Below, one piece after another: positions 53,945-62,768 of a stretch of DNA of 64,000 bases. Position numbers and translations under genes: made by a program. The stretch is from Mycoplasmatota bacterium (GTDB taxonomy: Bacteria; Bacillota_I; Bacilli_A; Haloplasmatales; Haloplasmataceae): NCBI GenBank assembly GCA_018394295.1, contig CP074573.1, positions 496,001-560,000 of the forward strand. Direction: 5' to 3'. The first letter of the stretch is position 1; each line of letters begins with the position of its first letter. The notes under the pieces are model-generated. The model worked only from the letters and a program-made list of their open reading frames with translations, ran no database searches and was not told where the DNA came from.

Positions 53945-55156
53945 ATGAGCAGAGTGTTTATAGTAGCAGCTAAAAGAACAGCGATAGGTAGTTATCTTGG
54001 TACGATCAAAGATGTTCACGCAGCTGATTTAGGAGCTACATTAGTAAAAAATATTTTAGAAGAAGCAAAATTAGATAAAACAATGATTGATGAAGTTATA
54101 GTAGGGAATATACTCTCAGCAGGACTTGGTCAAGGGGTTGGAAGACAAGTAGCTATTAAAAGTGGTCTACCAGTAGAAGTTCCTGGATATAGTTTAAACA
54201 TGGTTTGTGGTAGTGGTATGAAAACAGTTATGAATGCCTTTGCCAATATCCAAGTGGGACTGCATCAACTAGTTTTAGCTGGCGGTGTTGAATCAATGAG
54301 TAAAGCCCCATTTTTAATTCCAGATAAAACAAGAAGTGGTTATAAAATGGGTGATATGAAGATTAAAGATCATATGGTCTATGATGCTTTAACGGATGTT
54401 TATAATGGGTATCATATGGGGATAACCGCAGAGAATATCGCAGAAAAATATCAAATAACACGTGAAGCCCAAGATGGATTTGCCTATCAATCACAACAAA
54501 AGGCGATAAACGCAATTGATTGTAGTAGATTTAAGGATGAAATTGTCCCTATTGAAGTAAAAACACGTAAAGAGACGATTATATTTAATCAAGATGAATA
54601 TCCAAATAGAAAAACAAATTTAGAAAAATTAGCTAAATTAAGACCAGTGTTTAAAAAAGAGGGTACGGTAACTGCTGGAAATGCATCAGGGATTAACGAC
54701 GGAGCTAGTATGATTTTACTAGCAAGTGAAGAGGCTATTGAAAAGTATCAATTAACGCCACTTGTTGAAGTAGTTGGTATTGGTCAAAGTGGAGTAGACC
54801 CTAGTGTAATGGGATTAGGACCTGTACCGGCGATAAATCAGGTACTAAAACAGACAGGATTATCGTTAACAGATATAGATTTGATGGAATTAAATGAAGC
54901 CTTCGCATCACAAAGTCTTGGTGTTATTCAAGAATTAAGTGATACTTATGGTGTAACTCATGATTGGATTTTAGAGAGAACCAATGTTAATGGTGGCGCA
55001 ATTGCCTTAGGTCATCCAGTAGGAGCAAGTGGTAATCGTATTATGGTTACATTATTGCATGAAATGAAAAAACGCGAATGTTCATATGGTCTTGCGTCTT
55101 TATGTATCGGTGGTGGAATGGGTACAGCAGTAATTTTAAAAAACATAAATAAATAA
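53945..55156 (+). CDS. Acetyl-CoA C-acetyltransferase (thiolase)
   Basis: 403 residues, AGGAGG seven bases before the ATG. Active-site blocks are present: nucleophile Cys in 'LNMVCGSGMKTVMNA' (about 88), His in 'NVNGGAIALGHPVGASGNRIM' and the second Cys in 'LASLCIGGGMGTAVIL'. It interconverts two acetyl-CoA with acetoacetyl-CoA, or cleaves longer 3-ketoacyl-CoA. As the first gene of an operon with a reductase and a CoA-transferase it may run in either direction: degradation of a 3-hydroxy or 3-keto acid, or synthesis of C4 products. Confidence 0.92.
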   Translation: MSRVFIVAAKRTAIGSYLGTIKDVHAADLGATLVKNILEEAKLDKTMIDEVIVGNILSAGLGQGVGRQVAIKSGLPVEVPGYSLNMVCGSGMKTVMNAFANIQVGLHQLVLAGGVESMSKAPFLIPDKTRSGYKMGDMKIKDHMVYDALTDVYNGYHMGITAENIAEKYQITREAQDGFAYQSQQKAINAIDCSRFKDEIVPIEVKTRKETIIFNQDEYPNRKTNLEKLAKLRPVFKKEGTVTAGNASGINDGASMILLASEEAIEKYQLTPLVEVVGIGQSGVDPSVMGLGPVPAINQVLKQTGLSLTDIDLMELNEAFASQSLGVIQELSDTYGVTHDWILERTNVNGGAIALGHPVGASGNRIMVTLLHEMKKRECSYGLASLCIGGGMGTAVILKNINK

Positions 55157-55175
55157 AAAAAATGAGGTGAAGAGA

Positions 55176-55895
55176 ATGAGATTAGAAGGGAAAATAGCGG
55201 TTGTGACCGGTGGAGCTCGAGGGTTAGGAGCTGAAATGGCAAAACTATTTGCGATAGAAGGAGCAAAAGTAATCGCTGCAGATATGAATGAGTTATCTTT
55301 TGAACAAGAAAATGTGGAGTATTATAAATTAAATGTTACAGATGTAGATAATTGTCAACAACTAGTTAACGATATATGTGAAAAATACGGAAGAATTGAT
55401 ATCTTAGTAAATAACGCAGGAATTACACGAGATGCATTAACGCATAAAATAACTGATGATATGTGGAATCTTGTAATTGATGTGAATTTAAAAGGTGTAT
55501 TTAATTTAACAAGATTAATTGGACCAAAAATGATGGAACAAGGTAGTGGGTCAATCATTAATATCTCTTCAATTGTTGGTGAGTATGGAAATATTGGTCA
55601 AGCGAATTATTCAGCAACTAAAGCTGGGGTTATTGGTTTAGCAAAAACATGGGCAAAAGAATTTGCCCGCAAAGGAGCGAATGTTAGGGTCAATGTGATC
55701 GCACCAGGATATATAATGACTGACATATTGAAAACTGTACCTCAGGATTTACTTGAGAAATTCGCAAAACTTACGATGCTAAAACGTTTAGGACAAGCAG
55801 AAGAAATCGCAAAAGCAGCATTATTCTTGGCTAGTGATGAAGCTTCATATGTTACAGGTCATGTACTTGATGTCAATGGTGGAATGAGATTATAG
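55176..55895 (+). CDS. 3-oxoacyl/acetoacetyl-CoA reductase (SDR family, FabG/PhaB-like)
   Basis: 239 residues from the ATG at 55176, behind GAGGTGAAG. It has the Rossmann start 'AVVTGGARGLGAEMAKLF', 'VNNAGITRD', the catalytic Ser in 'IINISSIVGEYGNIGQ', the YxxxK in 'NYSATKAGVIGL' and the C-terminal 'VTGHVLDVNGGM'. It is a complete SDR tetrad enzyme of the FabG/PhaB class, giving (R)-3-hydroxyacyl products. Next to a thiolase and with no other fab genes it is more likely a CoA-linked reductase or (R)-3-hydroxybutyryl-CoA dehydrogenase than a fatty-acid synthesis enzyme. Confidence 0.88.
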   Translation: MRLEGKIAVVTGGARGLGAEMAKLFAIEGAKVIAADMNELSFEQENVEYYKLNVTDVDNCQQLVNDICEKYGRIDILVNNAGITRDALTHKITDDMWNLVIDVNLKGVFNLTRLIGPKMMEQGSGSIINISSIVGEYGNIGQANYSATKAGVIGLAKTWAKEFARKGANVRVNVIAPGYIMTDILKTVPQDLLEKFAKLTMLKRLGQAEEIAKAALFLASDEASYVTGHVLDVNGGMRL

Positions 55896-55922
55896 ATTTT
55901 TTTAAAGATAGGAGAGATTGGT

Positions 55923-56831
55923 ATGTTAAGAGAAATTCCTGTATCTTATGTATCGTTGTCAAATGGTGAGAAATTAGCCTATAGGAAAATAGGTGATAAA
56001 GGAGAGACACTATTATTAATTCATGGGAATATGTCATCATCTATATTTTTTGATACCTTAATGGAAAATTTAGAAGATGATTATATCATTTATGCAGTAG
56101 ATATGCGTGGATTTGGTGATAGTAGTTATCATAAACCAATTGAGTCCTTAGCTGATTTTGCTTATGATATTAAGTTATTTATTGAAGTATTAGGACTAAA
56201 TAATCTAATTATAGCTGGATGGTCAACTGGTGGAGGCGTTGCTTTAGAATTGGCTGCTGATTTGAAAGAAAAAGTGAAAAAAGTCATGTTAATAGAATCA
56301 GTAGGTATAAAAGGTTACCCAATATTTAAAAAAGATGCTGAAGGGAAACCAATTCTAACTGAATTATTAAGTTCATATGAAGATATTGCAAATGATCCAA
56401 TTCAAGTTAAACCAGCAGTCACAGCGTTAGAAACAAAAAATAAGGAATTTTTTAGAAATATTTATAATTTATTGATTTATAATAAGCGACAACCAGAATC
56501 TCTTCGTTATGAGAGATATTTAGAAGCGATTGTAAAACAAAGAAACTTAATTGATGTAGATTATGCATTAGTACATTTTAATTTAACTAATGAATCTAAT
56601 GGTGTTTGTGAGGGGAATAATCGTAAAACATCTATTAAAGCTCCTATTTTAATTATACAAGGTGAAGATGATTTAGTTGTACCAGCTGTCTTTGCCCATG
56701 AAACCAAAAAACAACTTGGCGATATCGCAGATTTAGTTATATTTAAAGACAGTGGACATTCGCCTTTAACTGATCAATTAGAAAAATTGATAAAAGTGAT
56801 AAATACATTTATAAAAGAAGGAAGGAAATAA
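55923..56831 (+). CDS. Alpha/beta hydrolase
   Basis: 302 residues, AGGAGAG eight bases before the ATG. The fold is clear: oxyanion region 'LLLIHGNMSSSIFFD', nucleophile elbow 'IAGWSTGGGVALELA' (Ser), acid 'IQGEDDLVVP' (Asp) and 'FKDSGHSPLTDQ' (His). There is no signal peptide. In an operon with thiolase and 3-hydroxyacyl reductase it may split an ester, lactone or hydroxybutyrate oligomer after uptake; this is inference. It may equally be a thioesterase. Confidence 0.85.
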   Translation: MLREIPVSYVSLSNGEKLAYRKIGDKGETLLLIHGNMSSSIFFDTLMENLEDDYIIYAVDMRGFGDSSYHKPIESLADFAYDIKLFIEVLGLNNLIIAGWSTGGGVALELAADLKEKVKKVMLIESVGIKGYPIFKKDAEGKPILTELLSSYEDIANDPIQVKPAVTALETKNKEFFRNIYNLLIYNKRQPESLRYERYLEAIVKQRNLIDVDYALVHFNLTNESNGVCEGNNRKTSIKAPILIIQGEDDLVVPAVFAHETKKQLGDIADLVIFKDSGHSPLTDQLEKLIKVINTFIKEGRK

Positions 56832-56877
56832 GGACTGATTTCCTAATAATATAAAAGCAATAGATAGGAGGATGATG

Positions 56878-57903
56878 ATGCAAGGGATAAATGTTGGGAT
56901 TGTAGGTACAGGGATATATATTCCTGAAAGACATATGACCGCAAAAGAAGTTGCTGAAAAAACAAATGGTGTTTGGGCAGAAAGTGCTATTGTTGAAAAA
57001 TTAGGAATAATTAAAAAACCAATTCCTAGTGAAAATGATGGAACCCAAGAAATGGCGGTCCATGCAGCATTAGATTGTTTAAAGAATACACGAGTAGATC
57101 CGAAAGAAATTGATGTCATTTTATGTATGGGTGAAGAGTGGAAGGAATACCCGCTAACCACTTCTGCTTTATATATTCAAGATAAAATTGGTGCAGTTAA
57201 TGCTTGGGGAATTGATGTACAAAATCGTTGTTGTACGACAGTATCAGCGATGAAAATGGCAAAAGATATGTTGATTGCAGATGAAGATATTAAGACAGTC
57301 ATGGTCGTTGGAGGCTATCGAAATGTAGATTTTGTTGATTATAGTGATAAATTAATGTCGATGATGTATAATTTATCAGCTGGAGCGGGAGCAATTATAC
57401 TAAAGAAAAATTATAATAAGAATTTATTATTAGGTTCACATATAATTGCTGATGGATCTTTATCAAGAGATGCTGGTGTAGAAATCGGTGGAATAAATTG
57501 TCCTATTACTTGTGAAAACATTGATAAAGCCTATCAATCACTTAAATTATTAAATCCAGTTCATATGAAAGAACGTTTAAACGAAGTGTCACTTAAAAAT
57601 TGGTATCAGTGCATTGATAAAGCACTTAAAAAGTCTAATTTAACAAGAGATGATTTAGGATATTTAGCAATACTACACTTTAAACGTTCACAACATTTAA
57701 CTATGTTAAAAGATCTTGGTTTAAGAGAAAACCAAACGATTTATTTAGAAAATTATGGACACATGGGACAGGTCGATCAAATATTATCATTACATTTAGC
57801 TTTAGAACAAGGAAAAGTTAAAACTGGTACGGTGGTTAGTATGATTGCTGCTGGTATTGGTTATGTATGGGCAGCTAATGTAATAAGGTGGGGAGAGATT
57901 TAA
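56878..57903 (+). CDS. KAS III (FabH)-like thiolase-fold enzyme with altered catalytic triad
   Basis: 341 residues from the third of three consecutive ATG codons (56872, 56875, 56878), the one properly spaced from AGGAGG. The thiolase fold of the FabH/HMG-CoA synthase group is evident: 'GIVGTGIYIPERHMTAKEVAEKT' at the start, nucleophile Cys in 'DVQNRCCTTVSAMKMA' (Cys118) and a His in 'LAILHFKRSQHL'. Where FabH has Asn in 'GNTSAAS', this protein reads 'YGHMGQVDQ', so His replaces Asn. The change predicts a reaction different from normal fatty-acid initiation, perhaps acyl transfer or thiolysis without decarboxylation. It directly abuts livH. Confidence 0.82.
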   Translation: MQGINVGIVGTGIYIPERHMTAKEVAEKTNGVWAESAIVEKLGIIKKPIPSENDGTQEMAVHAALDCLKNTRVDPKEIDVILCMGEEWKEYPLTTSALYIQDKIGAVNAWGIDVQNRCCTTVSAMKMAKDMLIADEDIKTVMVVGGYRNVDFVDYSDKLMSMMYNLSAGAGAIILKKNYNKNLLLGSHIIADGSLSRDAGVEIGGINCPITCENIDKAYQSLKLLNPVHMKERLNEVSLKNWYQCIDKALKKSNLTRDDLGYLAILHFKRSQHLTMLKDLGLRENQTIYLENYGHMGQVDQILSLHLALEQGKVKTGTVVSMIAAGIGYVWAANVIRWGEI

Positions 57904-58800
57904 ATGGATTCCTTTTTAAGAATACTTTTTAGTAGTTTAGAAACTGGTAGTTTTTATGCCTTAGCAGCCTTAGGAATTATCATTATATTTAGAACATCTG
58001 TTATTCAAAACTTCTCTATAGGAGCAATTGGAATGTTCAATGCTTTTATTGCTACCTATATTTTGATGGAGTGGGGGGTTCCTACATGGGTTGCTGCAAT
58101 TATTGCTATGTTAGTGGCAATTATTGTTGGGATTGTCATAGATTTTGCGATTATGAGACCTTCAAAAAAAGTGACGAGAATCAATAAAGAAATAATGACC
58201 TTAGGTTTAATCATTATATTTATTGGAATATCCCCAATGATTTTTGGTGTCCTACCATTAAAATTTGGTAGATTTATCGAAGGGTCTATGAAAATTTTAG
58301 GTATTCATGTTGATTACAACACGATTTTAAATATTTCGATTGGAATTATTGTGATGGTTTTATTTGTTTTGTTTCTTCAAAAAACCAAATGTGGATTAGC
58401 TGTACGGGTAACCGCATCAAATGAAACAGCTGCAAGATTGATGGGTGTTCCATCTAAAAATATCACAACAGCAGCCTGGGCTGTTGGTGCTGCATTATCA
58501 ACGCTTGCAGCATTAATGCTAGCTCCACGAATAACAGTCAATACAGCAATGATGAATGGCGTACAGGTCAACGCCTTGATAGCATGCGTTTTAGGTGGAT
58601 TTCAAACATTTTATGGTCCTGTAATTGGAGCATATGTGATTAGTTTAGGAAGAAACGTTTTAATATATTATCTTCCTCATCTAGGAATTGAATGGTTAGA
58701 TTCTTCTTGGGCTGATCCTATTTTATATCTACTTATATTATTATTTATTGTTATTAGACCTAATGGAATTATTGGCAAGAAAATCATTAAGAAAGTTTAA
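57904..58800 (+). CDS. livH: LIV-type ABC importer permease LivH
   Basis: 298 residues with about eight membrane helices. The opening 'SLETGSFYALAALGIIIIFRTSVIQNFSIGAIGM' and the loop 'RVTASNETAARLMGVPSKNITTAAWAVGAALSTLAALML' with the EAA-like contact region are typical of LivH. Its ATG follows the KAS III-like stop without a gap. It is the first of five genes of a complete importer. LIV-type systems carry branched amino acids but also amides, urea, aromatic and short-chain acids, so the name reflects the family only. Confidence 0.92.
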   Translation: MDSFLRILFSSLETGSFYALAALGIIIIFRTSVIQNFSIGAIGMFNAFIATYILMEWGVPTWVAAIIAMLVAIIVGIVIDFAIMRPSKKVTRINKEIMTLGLIIIFIGISPMIFGVLPLKFGRFIEGSMKILGIHVDYNTILNISIGIIVMVLFVLFLQKTKCGLAVRVTASNETAARLMGVPSKNITTAAWAVGAALSTLAALMLAPRITVNTAMMNGVQVNALIACVLGGFQTFYGPVIGAYVISLGRNVLIYYLPHLGIEWLDSSWADPILYLLILLFIVIRPNGIIGKKIIKKV

Positions 58801-58813
58801 GGGAGGTATTTAA

Positions 58814-59854
58814 ATGAAAACAAGAGAAATTAACAGTTATACGAGCAATCGTAAAACAAATATCAATTACATGATATTTGGAGCAGTCATCGCTATATTA
58901 CCTCTTCTTAATGGATTCGGTATTATTCAAAGTAGTACGATGACGATATTAGGGACTGTAATGTTTTATTCAATTGTTGCGATGGGACTTACTATATTAT
59001 TAGGCTTTTCTGGACTAGTGTCATTAGGAACTGCTGGATTTATGGGGTTAGGGTCATATATGGCTGCTTACTTTACAGAAGATATGAAACTACCCTTTCT
59101 TCTCTCTCTTCTAATTTCTGTTTTGGTTCCAGTTATTATTGGTGTCTTAGTAGGACTCGTTTCATTGAGAATAGAAGGTTATTATTTAGCGATAGCAACA
59201 CTTGCAGTATCTGAGATTATTCGTCGATTATTTGATATTGATAAATTTACACATGGATACTCAGGTAAAAATGGGAATTACCCGATTATCTTTGGTTTAG
59301 AACTAGATAAGAGCTATACTTTTATCTTAATCACAATTGTTTTGGTATTAATTATGATACTGTCAAATAATTTTCTCAATGCTCAAACAGGCCGCGCACT
59401 ACTTGCTATGAAGGGCAGTGAAGCGGCTGCTCAAGCAATGGGAATTAACCTTTTAAAATATAAATTAACTGCATTTGGGATTGCAACATTGTATGCAAGT
59501 TTAGGTGGGGTATTATATAACCATTTTGTCAATTATACTTATCCTGATACTTGGAACTTACTACTTTCACTTAATTTCATCGGTATAATTATTATTGGTG
59601 GTATGAGATCTTTATCTGGAGCAGTATTAGGAACATTTATTGTCTTTGGATTCCCAGAACTAGTGTTAAAAGAAATCCCAGGTATTGCGAATATTGATGG
59701 ATTACAGTATGTAATGAGTGGGGTATTCCTTATCATAATTATCTTATTTTATCCTGGTGGTGCAATCAATATTTTTAAAGATATTAAGGATACATCTAAA
59801 AAAGTACTTCAAAAAATATTGAAAAAGCCTCAAGAAGCAGAGGTGGGATCGTAA
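58814..59854 (+). CDS. livM: LIV-type ABC importer permease LivM
   Basis: 346 residues, GGGAGG seven bases before the ATG. It has about nine membrane helices, with 'GLTILLGFSGLVSLGTAGFMGLGSYMAAYF', 'GYYLAIATLAVSEIIRRLF' and the ATPase contact loop 'RALLAMKGSEAAAQAMGINLLKYKLTAFGIA', all LivM hallmarks. The N-terminus is longer and charged. The stop codon shares its last A with the livG start (TAATG). Confidence 0.92.
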   Translation: MKTREINSYTSNRKTNINYMIFGAVIAILPLLNGFGIIQSSTMTILGTVMFYSIVAMGLTILLGFSGLVSLGTAGFMGLGSYMAAYFTEDMKLPFLLSLLISVLVPVIIGVLVGLVSLRIEGYYLAIATLAVSEIIRRLFDIDKFTHGYSGKNGNYPIIFGLELDKSYTFILITIVLVLIMILSNNFLNAQTGRALLAMKGSEAAAQAMGINLLKYKLTAFGIATLYASLGGVLYNHFVNYTYPDTWNLLLSLNFIGIIIIGGMRSLSGAVLGTFIVFGFPELVLKEIPGIANIDGLQYVMSGVFLIIIILFYPGGAINIFKDIKDTSKKVLQKILKKPQEAEVGS

Positions 59855-60684
59855 TGTCTAAAGTAGATAAAAAAATTGATGCAATACAAAAAGATACAGT
59901 ACTAGAAATTAAAAATCTCTCAATTGCATTTGGTGGATTAAAAGCAGTTGATAATTTAAATTTAGAAATAAAGAAAAATGAAATATTTGGCTTGATTGGT
60001 CCAAATGGAGCAGGAAAGACTACGGTTTTTAACTGCATAACTCAATTCTACCGTTCTGATCAAGGAGAAGTTATTTTCAGAACAAATAAAAATAAAATGG
60101 TTAACTTAGTTGGGTTGAAAGTGCACAATGTCATCCGTTTAGGACTTGTTCGAACATTTCAAAACGTAGAATTAATCAAGGAATTATCGATTGTTGATAA
60201 CTTGTTAATAGGAGCGCATATCAATTTTAACACAGGTATTTTTTCTCAAGCATTAAGATTACCGTGGGCAAATAGAGAAGAAAAAAATTTACGTGCTAAG
60301 GCCTTAGAAATATTACAGTTTTTAGGAATCGCTGATATTAAAGATGCTTATGTAGGAGGGCAACCATACGGTGTACTTAAAAAAGTTGAATTAGGAAGAA
60401 CGTTAATGAGTAATCCTAAATTAATTATATTAGATGAACCAGCTGCTGGATTAAACGATTTAGAGACTGAAAAATTAGCTGAAATTATTAAAACGATTCG
60501 TGATAAATATAACTGTTCAATTCTTCTTGTTGAACATGATATGCGTTTAGTGATGTCAATATGTGATCGTATATGTGCAATTTCATTTGGTAAAAAATTA
60601 GCGATAGGTACTGCAGAAGAAATTCAAAATAACAAAGATGTACAAGAAGCTTACCTTGGAAAGGATGATGGTAACATTGGATAA
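59854..60684 (+). CDS. livG: LIV-type ABC importer ATPase LivG
   Basis: 276 residues. Walker A is 'GPNGAGKTTVFNCITQFY', the LivG insertion 'RLGLVRTFQNVELIKELSIVDNLLIGAH' follows, and Walker B is 'PKLIILDEPAAGLND'. The ABC signature is degenerate: 'PYGVLKKVELGRTLM' replaces the usual LSYGQQRRLEIARAL, so the LSGGQ-like core is lost or changed ('YGVLK'). The partner LivF has a normal signature ('LSGGEQQ'), so the pair may be asymmetric. Translationally coupled to livM; it overlaps livF by 20 bases. Confidence 0.9.
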   Translation: MSKVDKKIDAIQKDTVLEIKNLSIAFGGLKAVDNLNLEIKKNEIFGLIGPNGAGKTTVFNCITQFYRSDQGEVIFRTNKNKMVNLVGLKVHNVIRLGLVRTFQNVELIKELSIVDNLLIGAHINFNTGIFSQALRLPWANREEKNLRAKALEILQFLGIADIKDAYVGGQPYGVLKKVELGRTLMSNPKLIILDEPAAGLNDLETEKLAEIIKTIRDKYNCSILLVEHDMRLVMSICDRICAISFGKKLAIGTAEEIQNNKDVQEAYLGKDDGNIG

Positions 60685-61396
60685 AATAGCTCTTTCCATA
60701 AAAAGTTTAGTCGTAAGATATGGTAGTATTGAAGCTTTAAAGGGAATAAATTTAAAAGTTCCAGAAGGGAAAATTGTTGCTTTACTAGGATCAAATGGTG
60801 CAGGTAAAACAACAACATTAAAAACGATATCAGGGTTAGTGGAGTCAGTGAGCGGAAATATTGATTTATATGATTTAGATATAACGAAATATCCAGCGGA
60901 AAAAATCGCTTCATTAGGAATTGTACAATCACCTGAAGGAAGACAGATTTTTAGAGACTTAACAGTTGAAGAAAATTTAAAAATAGGTGCCTTTACTGTA
61001 AAAAAACGAAGTGAAGTTAAAGATAATCTAGAGAGAGTTTATCGATATTTTCCAAATCTATTAGAGAGAAAAAAACAAATCGCAGCAACTTTATCAGGTG
61101 GAGAACAGCAAATGTTAGCGATAGGTAGAGCATTAATGGCGAAACCTAAAATATTATTAATGGATGAACCTTCACTAGGTCTTGCGCCAATTATTGTTCA
61201 AAATATATTCAAAATAATTAAAGAAATAAATAAAGAAGGGACCACTGTATTAATTGTAGAACAGAATGCATTGCAGACATTAAAAATATCTGATTATGCC
61301 TATGTTCTTGAAGTGGGAGAAGTTAAAATGGAAGGCCCTGCTAAAGTTTTGATTAATGATAATAAATTAGTTGAAGCTTATCTAGGTAGTCATTAA
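60665..61396 (+). CDS. livF: LIV-type ABC importer ATPase LivF
   Basis: 243 residues from the ATG at 60665 (GGAAAGG just upstream); the frame is open further upstream inside livG but without a ribosome site. Walker A is 'GSNGAGKTTTLKTISGLV', the LivF block 'GIVQSPEGRQIFRDLTVEENLKIGA' follows, then the signature 'LSGGEQQMLAIGRALM' and Walker B 'ILLMDEPSLGLAP'. It energises the importer together with LivG. Confidence 0.93.
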   Translation: MMVTLDKIALSIKSLVVRYGSIEALKGINLKVPEGKIVALLGSNGAGKTTTLKTISGLVESVSGNIDLYDLDITKYPAEKIASLGIVQSPEGRQIFRDLTVEENLKIGAFTVKKRSEVKDNLERVYRYFPNLLERKKQIAATLSGGEQQMLAIGRALMAKPKILLMDEPSLGLAPIIVQNIFKIIKEINKEGTTVLIVEQNALQTLKISDYAYVLEVGEVKMEGPAKVLINDNKLVEAYLGSH

Positions 61397-61401
61397 TAGT
61401 C

Positions 61402-61430
61402 AATAACAATTAGCAATTGCTGATGTTATT
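61402..61430 (+). promoter_or_regulatory. Intercistronic hairpin before the binding-protein gene
   Basis: AATAACA (61402-61408) pairs with TGTTATT (61424-61430), and inside it TTAGC..GCTGA continues the stem with a bulge. It has no T-run and lies between livF and livK. It may shield the 3' end of the upstream message so that the binding protein is made in excess, as is common in ABC importer operons. Confidence 0.5.
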
Positions 61431-61462
61431 AATAGATGTGATTAAAAAAATGGAGGAGAAAT

Positions 61463-62686
61463 ATGAAAAAATTGTTTACGTTGTTATTACTTGTTGTTGT
61501 AGCTGTATTAATAACCGGATGTAAGAAAGATGATGATGGTCAGCAAGGTGTTACAGACAAAGAAGTTAAAGTTGGTAACTGTGTTGCTACATCAGGGATT
61601 TTAGCACCAGTTGGTGTACCATTCAAAACTGGAATTGAAGCTTATTTTAAAATGATCAACGATGAAGGTGGCGTTAATGGACGTATGATTAAATACGTTC
61701 ATCAAGATGCTGAGTGGGATACAACAAAAGCAAAAGCATGTGTTGAAAAAATGATTGAAGACGAAAAAATCTTTTCATTTGTAGGACATTTTGGAACACC
61801 ACTTGTTGGCGCTACATTAAATGATATTAAAAAAGCTGGAATTCCATCAGTTTACTTTGCAACAGGAACTGGTATATTATATAATGAAAATGCATTCGGT
61901 CAAGATCGTGGTATTTATCCAGTGCAACCAGTATATCCAATGGAAGGTCGTATCATGGCTGCATGGGCAAAAGGTCAATTCGAAGGTAGTAAAATAGGTG
62001 TTATCTATACAAATGATGATGCTGGAAAAGATTTATTAAGTGGTATTAATAATCAAGCAGCTATATCTGGTGGAATGACTGTCGTATCATCACAAGTAGC
62101 TCCTGCTGCTGAAGATGTATCTGCAGCAGTTCAATCAATACTTGACATGAATGTCGATGTGATTATTATCGCTGCGATTCAAGGGACATTCCCACAAATA
62201 GCTAAAGAATTAGCTTCTCAAGGGAATGAAAGTCCAGTAATTACTACTTATGTAAATGCTAGTATTGAAATGACAAATGCTGTAAAAGATGAAGTTGGAA
62301 CATCATTTGACATTTATGCTAATTCATGGGTAGATGTAGTGAGCGACCCTCAAGCGGTAGCTGATTATGTAGAATGGATTGGAAAAGTTGATGGCGATGA
62401 AGACTATAGCGCTAATGCATATGCCATGACAGGTTGGATTGCAGGACATTTCTTCGTTGAAGGATTAAAAGCAATTCCTGAAGATGATGAAGTAACTTGG
62501 GCAAGTTATATGGATGCAATTGAATCTGCTCCAATTAAAAATCCATTTGGTGGATTAATTGATTACTCTGATGGTAAACGTTTAGGAACTCAAGAGATGT
62601 CTCTATCAAAAATGGATCCAACAAGTCCTATTGGATGGGCACCATTCCAACCAATGCAATCAATTGATGATATTTTAGATCAATAG
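61463..62686 (+). CDS. livK: LIV-type substrate-binding lipoprotein
   Basis: 407 residues, GGAGG seven bases before the ATG. A lipoprotein signal peptide ends in the lipobox 'LITGC' (Cys at about 20), followed by a charged linker 'KKDDDGQQG'. The mature part is a type-I periplasmic-binding fold: 'VKVGNCVATSGILAPVGVPFKTGIEAYFKMINDEGGVNGR' and 'VIYTNDDAGKDLLSGI'. It captures the solute outside the membrane for LivHMGF. The ligand cannot be read directly. Context favours a carboxylate or amide handled by the acyl-CoA enzymes around it. Confidence 0.92.
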   Translation: MKKLFTLLLLVVVAVLITGCKKDDDGQQGVTDKEVKVGNCVATSGILAPVGVPFKTGIEAYFKMINDEGGVNGRMIKYVHQDAEWDTTKAKACVEKMIEDEKIFSFVGHFGTPLVGATLNDIKKAGIPSVYFATGTGILYNENAFGQDRGIYPVQPVYPMEGRIMAAWAKGQFEGSKIGVIYTNDDAGKDLLSGINNQAAISGGMTVVSSQVAPAAEDVSAAVQSILDMNVDVIIIAAIQGTFPQIAKELASQGNESPVITTYVNASIEMTNAVKDEVGTSFDIYANSWVDVVSDPQAVADYVEWIGKVDGDEDYSANAYAMTGWIAGHFFVEGLKAIPEDDEVTWASYMDAIESAPIKNPFGGLIDYSDGKRLGTQEMSLSKMDPTSPIGWAPFQPMQSIDDILDQ

Positions 62687-62702
62687 TAAAAAATATAGTC
62701 TA

Positions 62703-62736
62703 ATTAATTGGGGGAGAATATTTTTCCCCAATTAAT
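62703..62736 (+). promoter_or_regulatory. Hairpin between livK and the CoA-transferase gene
   Basis: ATTAATTGGGG (62703-62713) pairs with CCCCAATTAAT (62726-62736), an 11-bp stem. The following bases lack a T-run, so it is more likely a message-stabilising or partial terminator element than a full stop. Confidence 0.5.
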
Positions 62737-62768
62737 AAATTAACAAATAATAGTTAGGGAGTGAGAAT

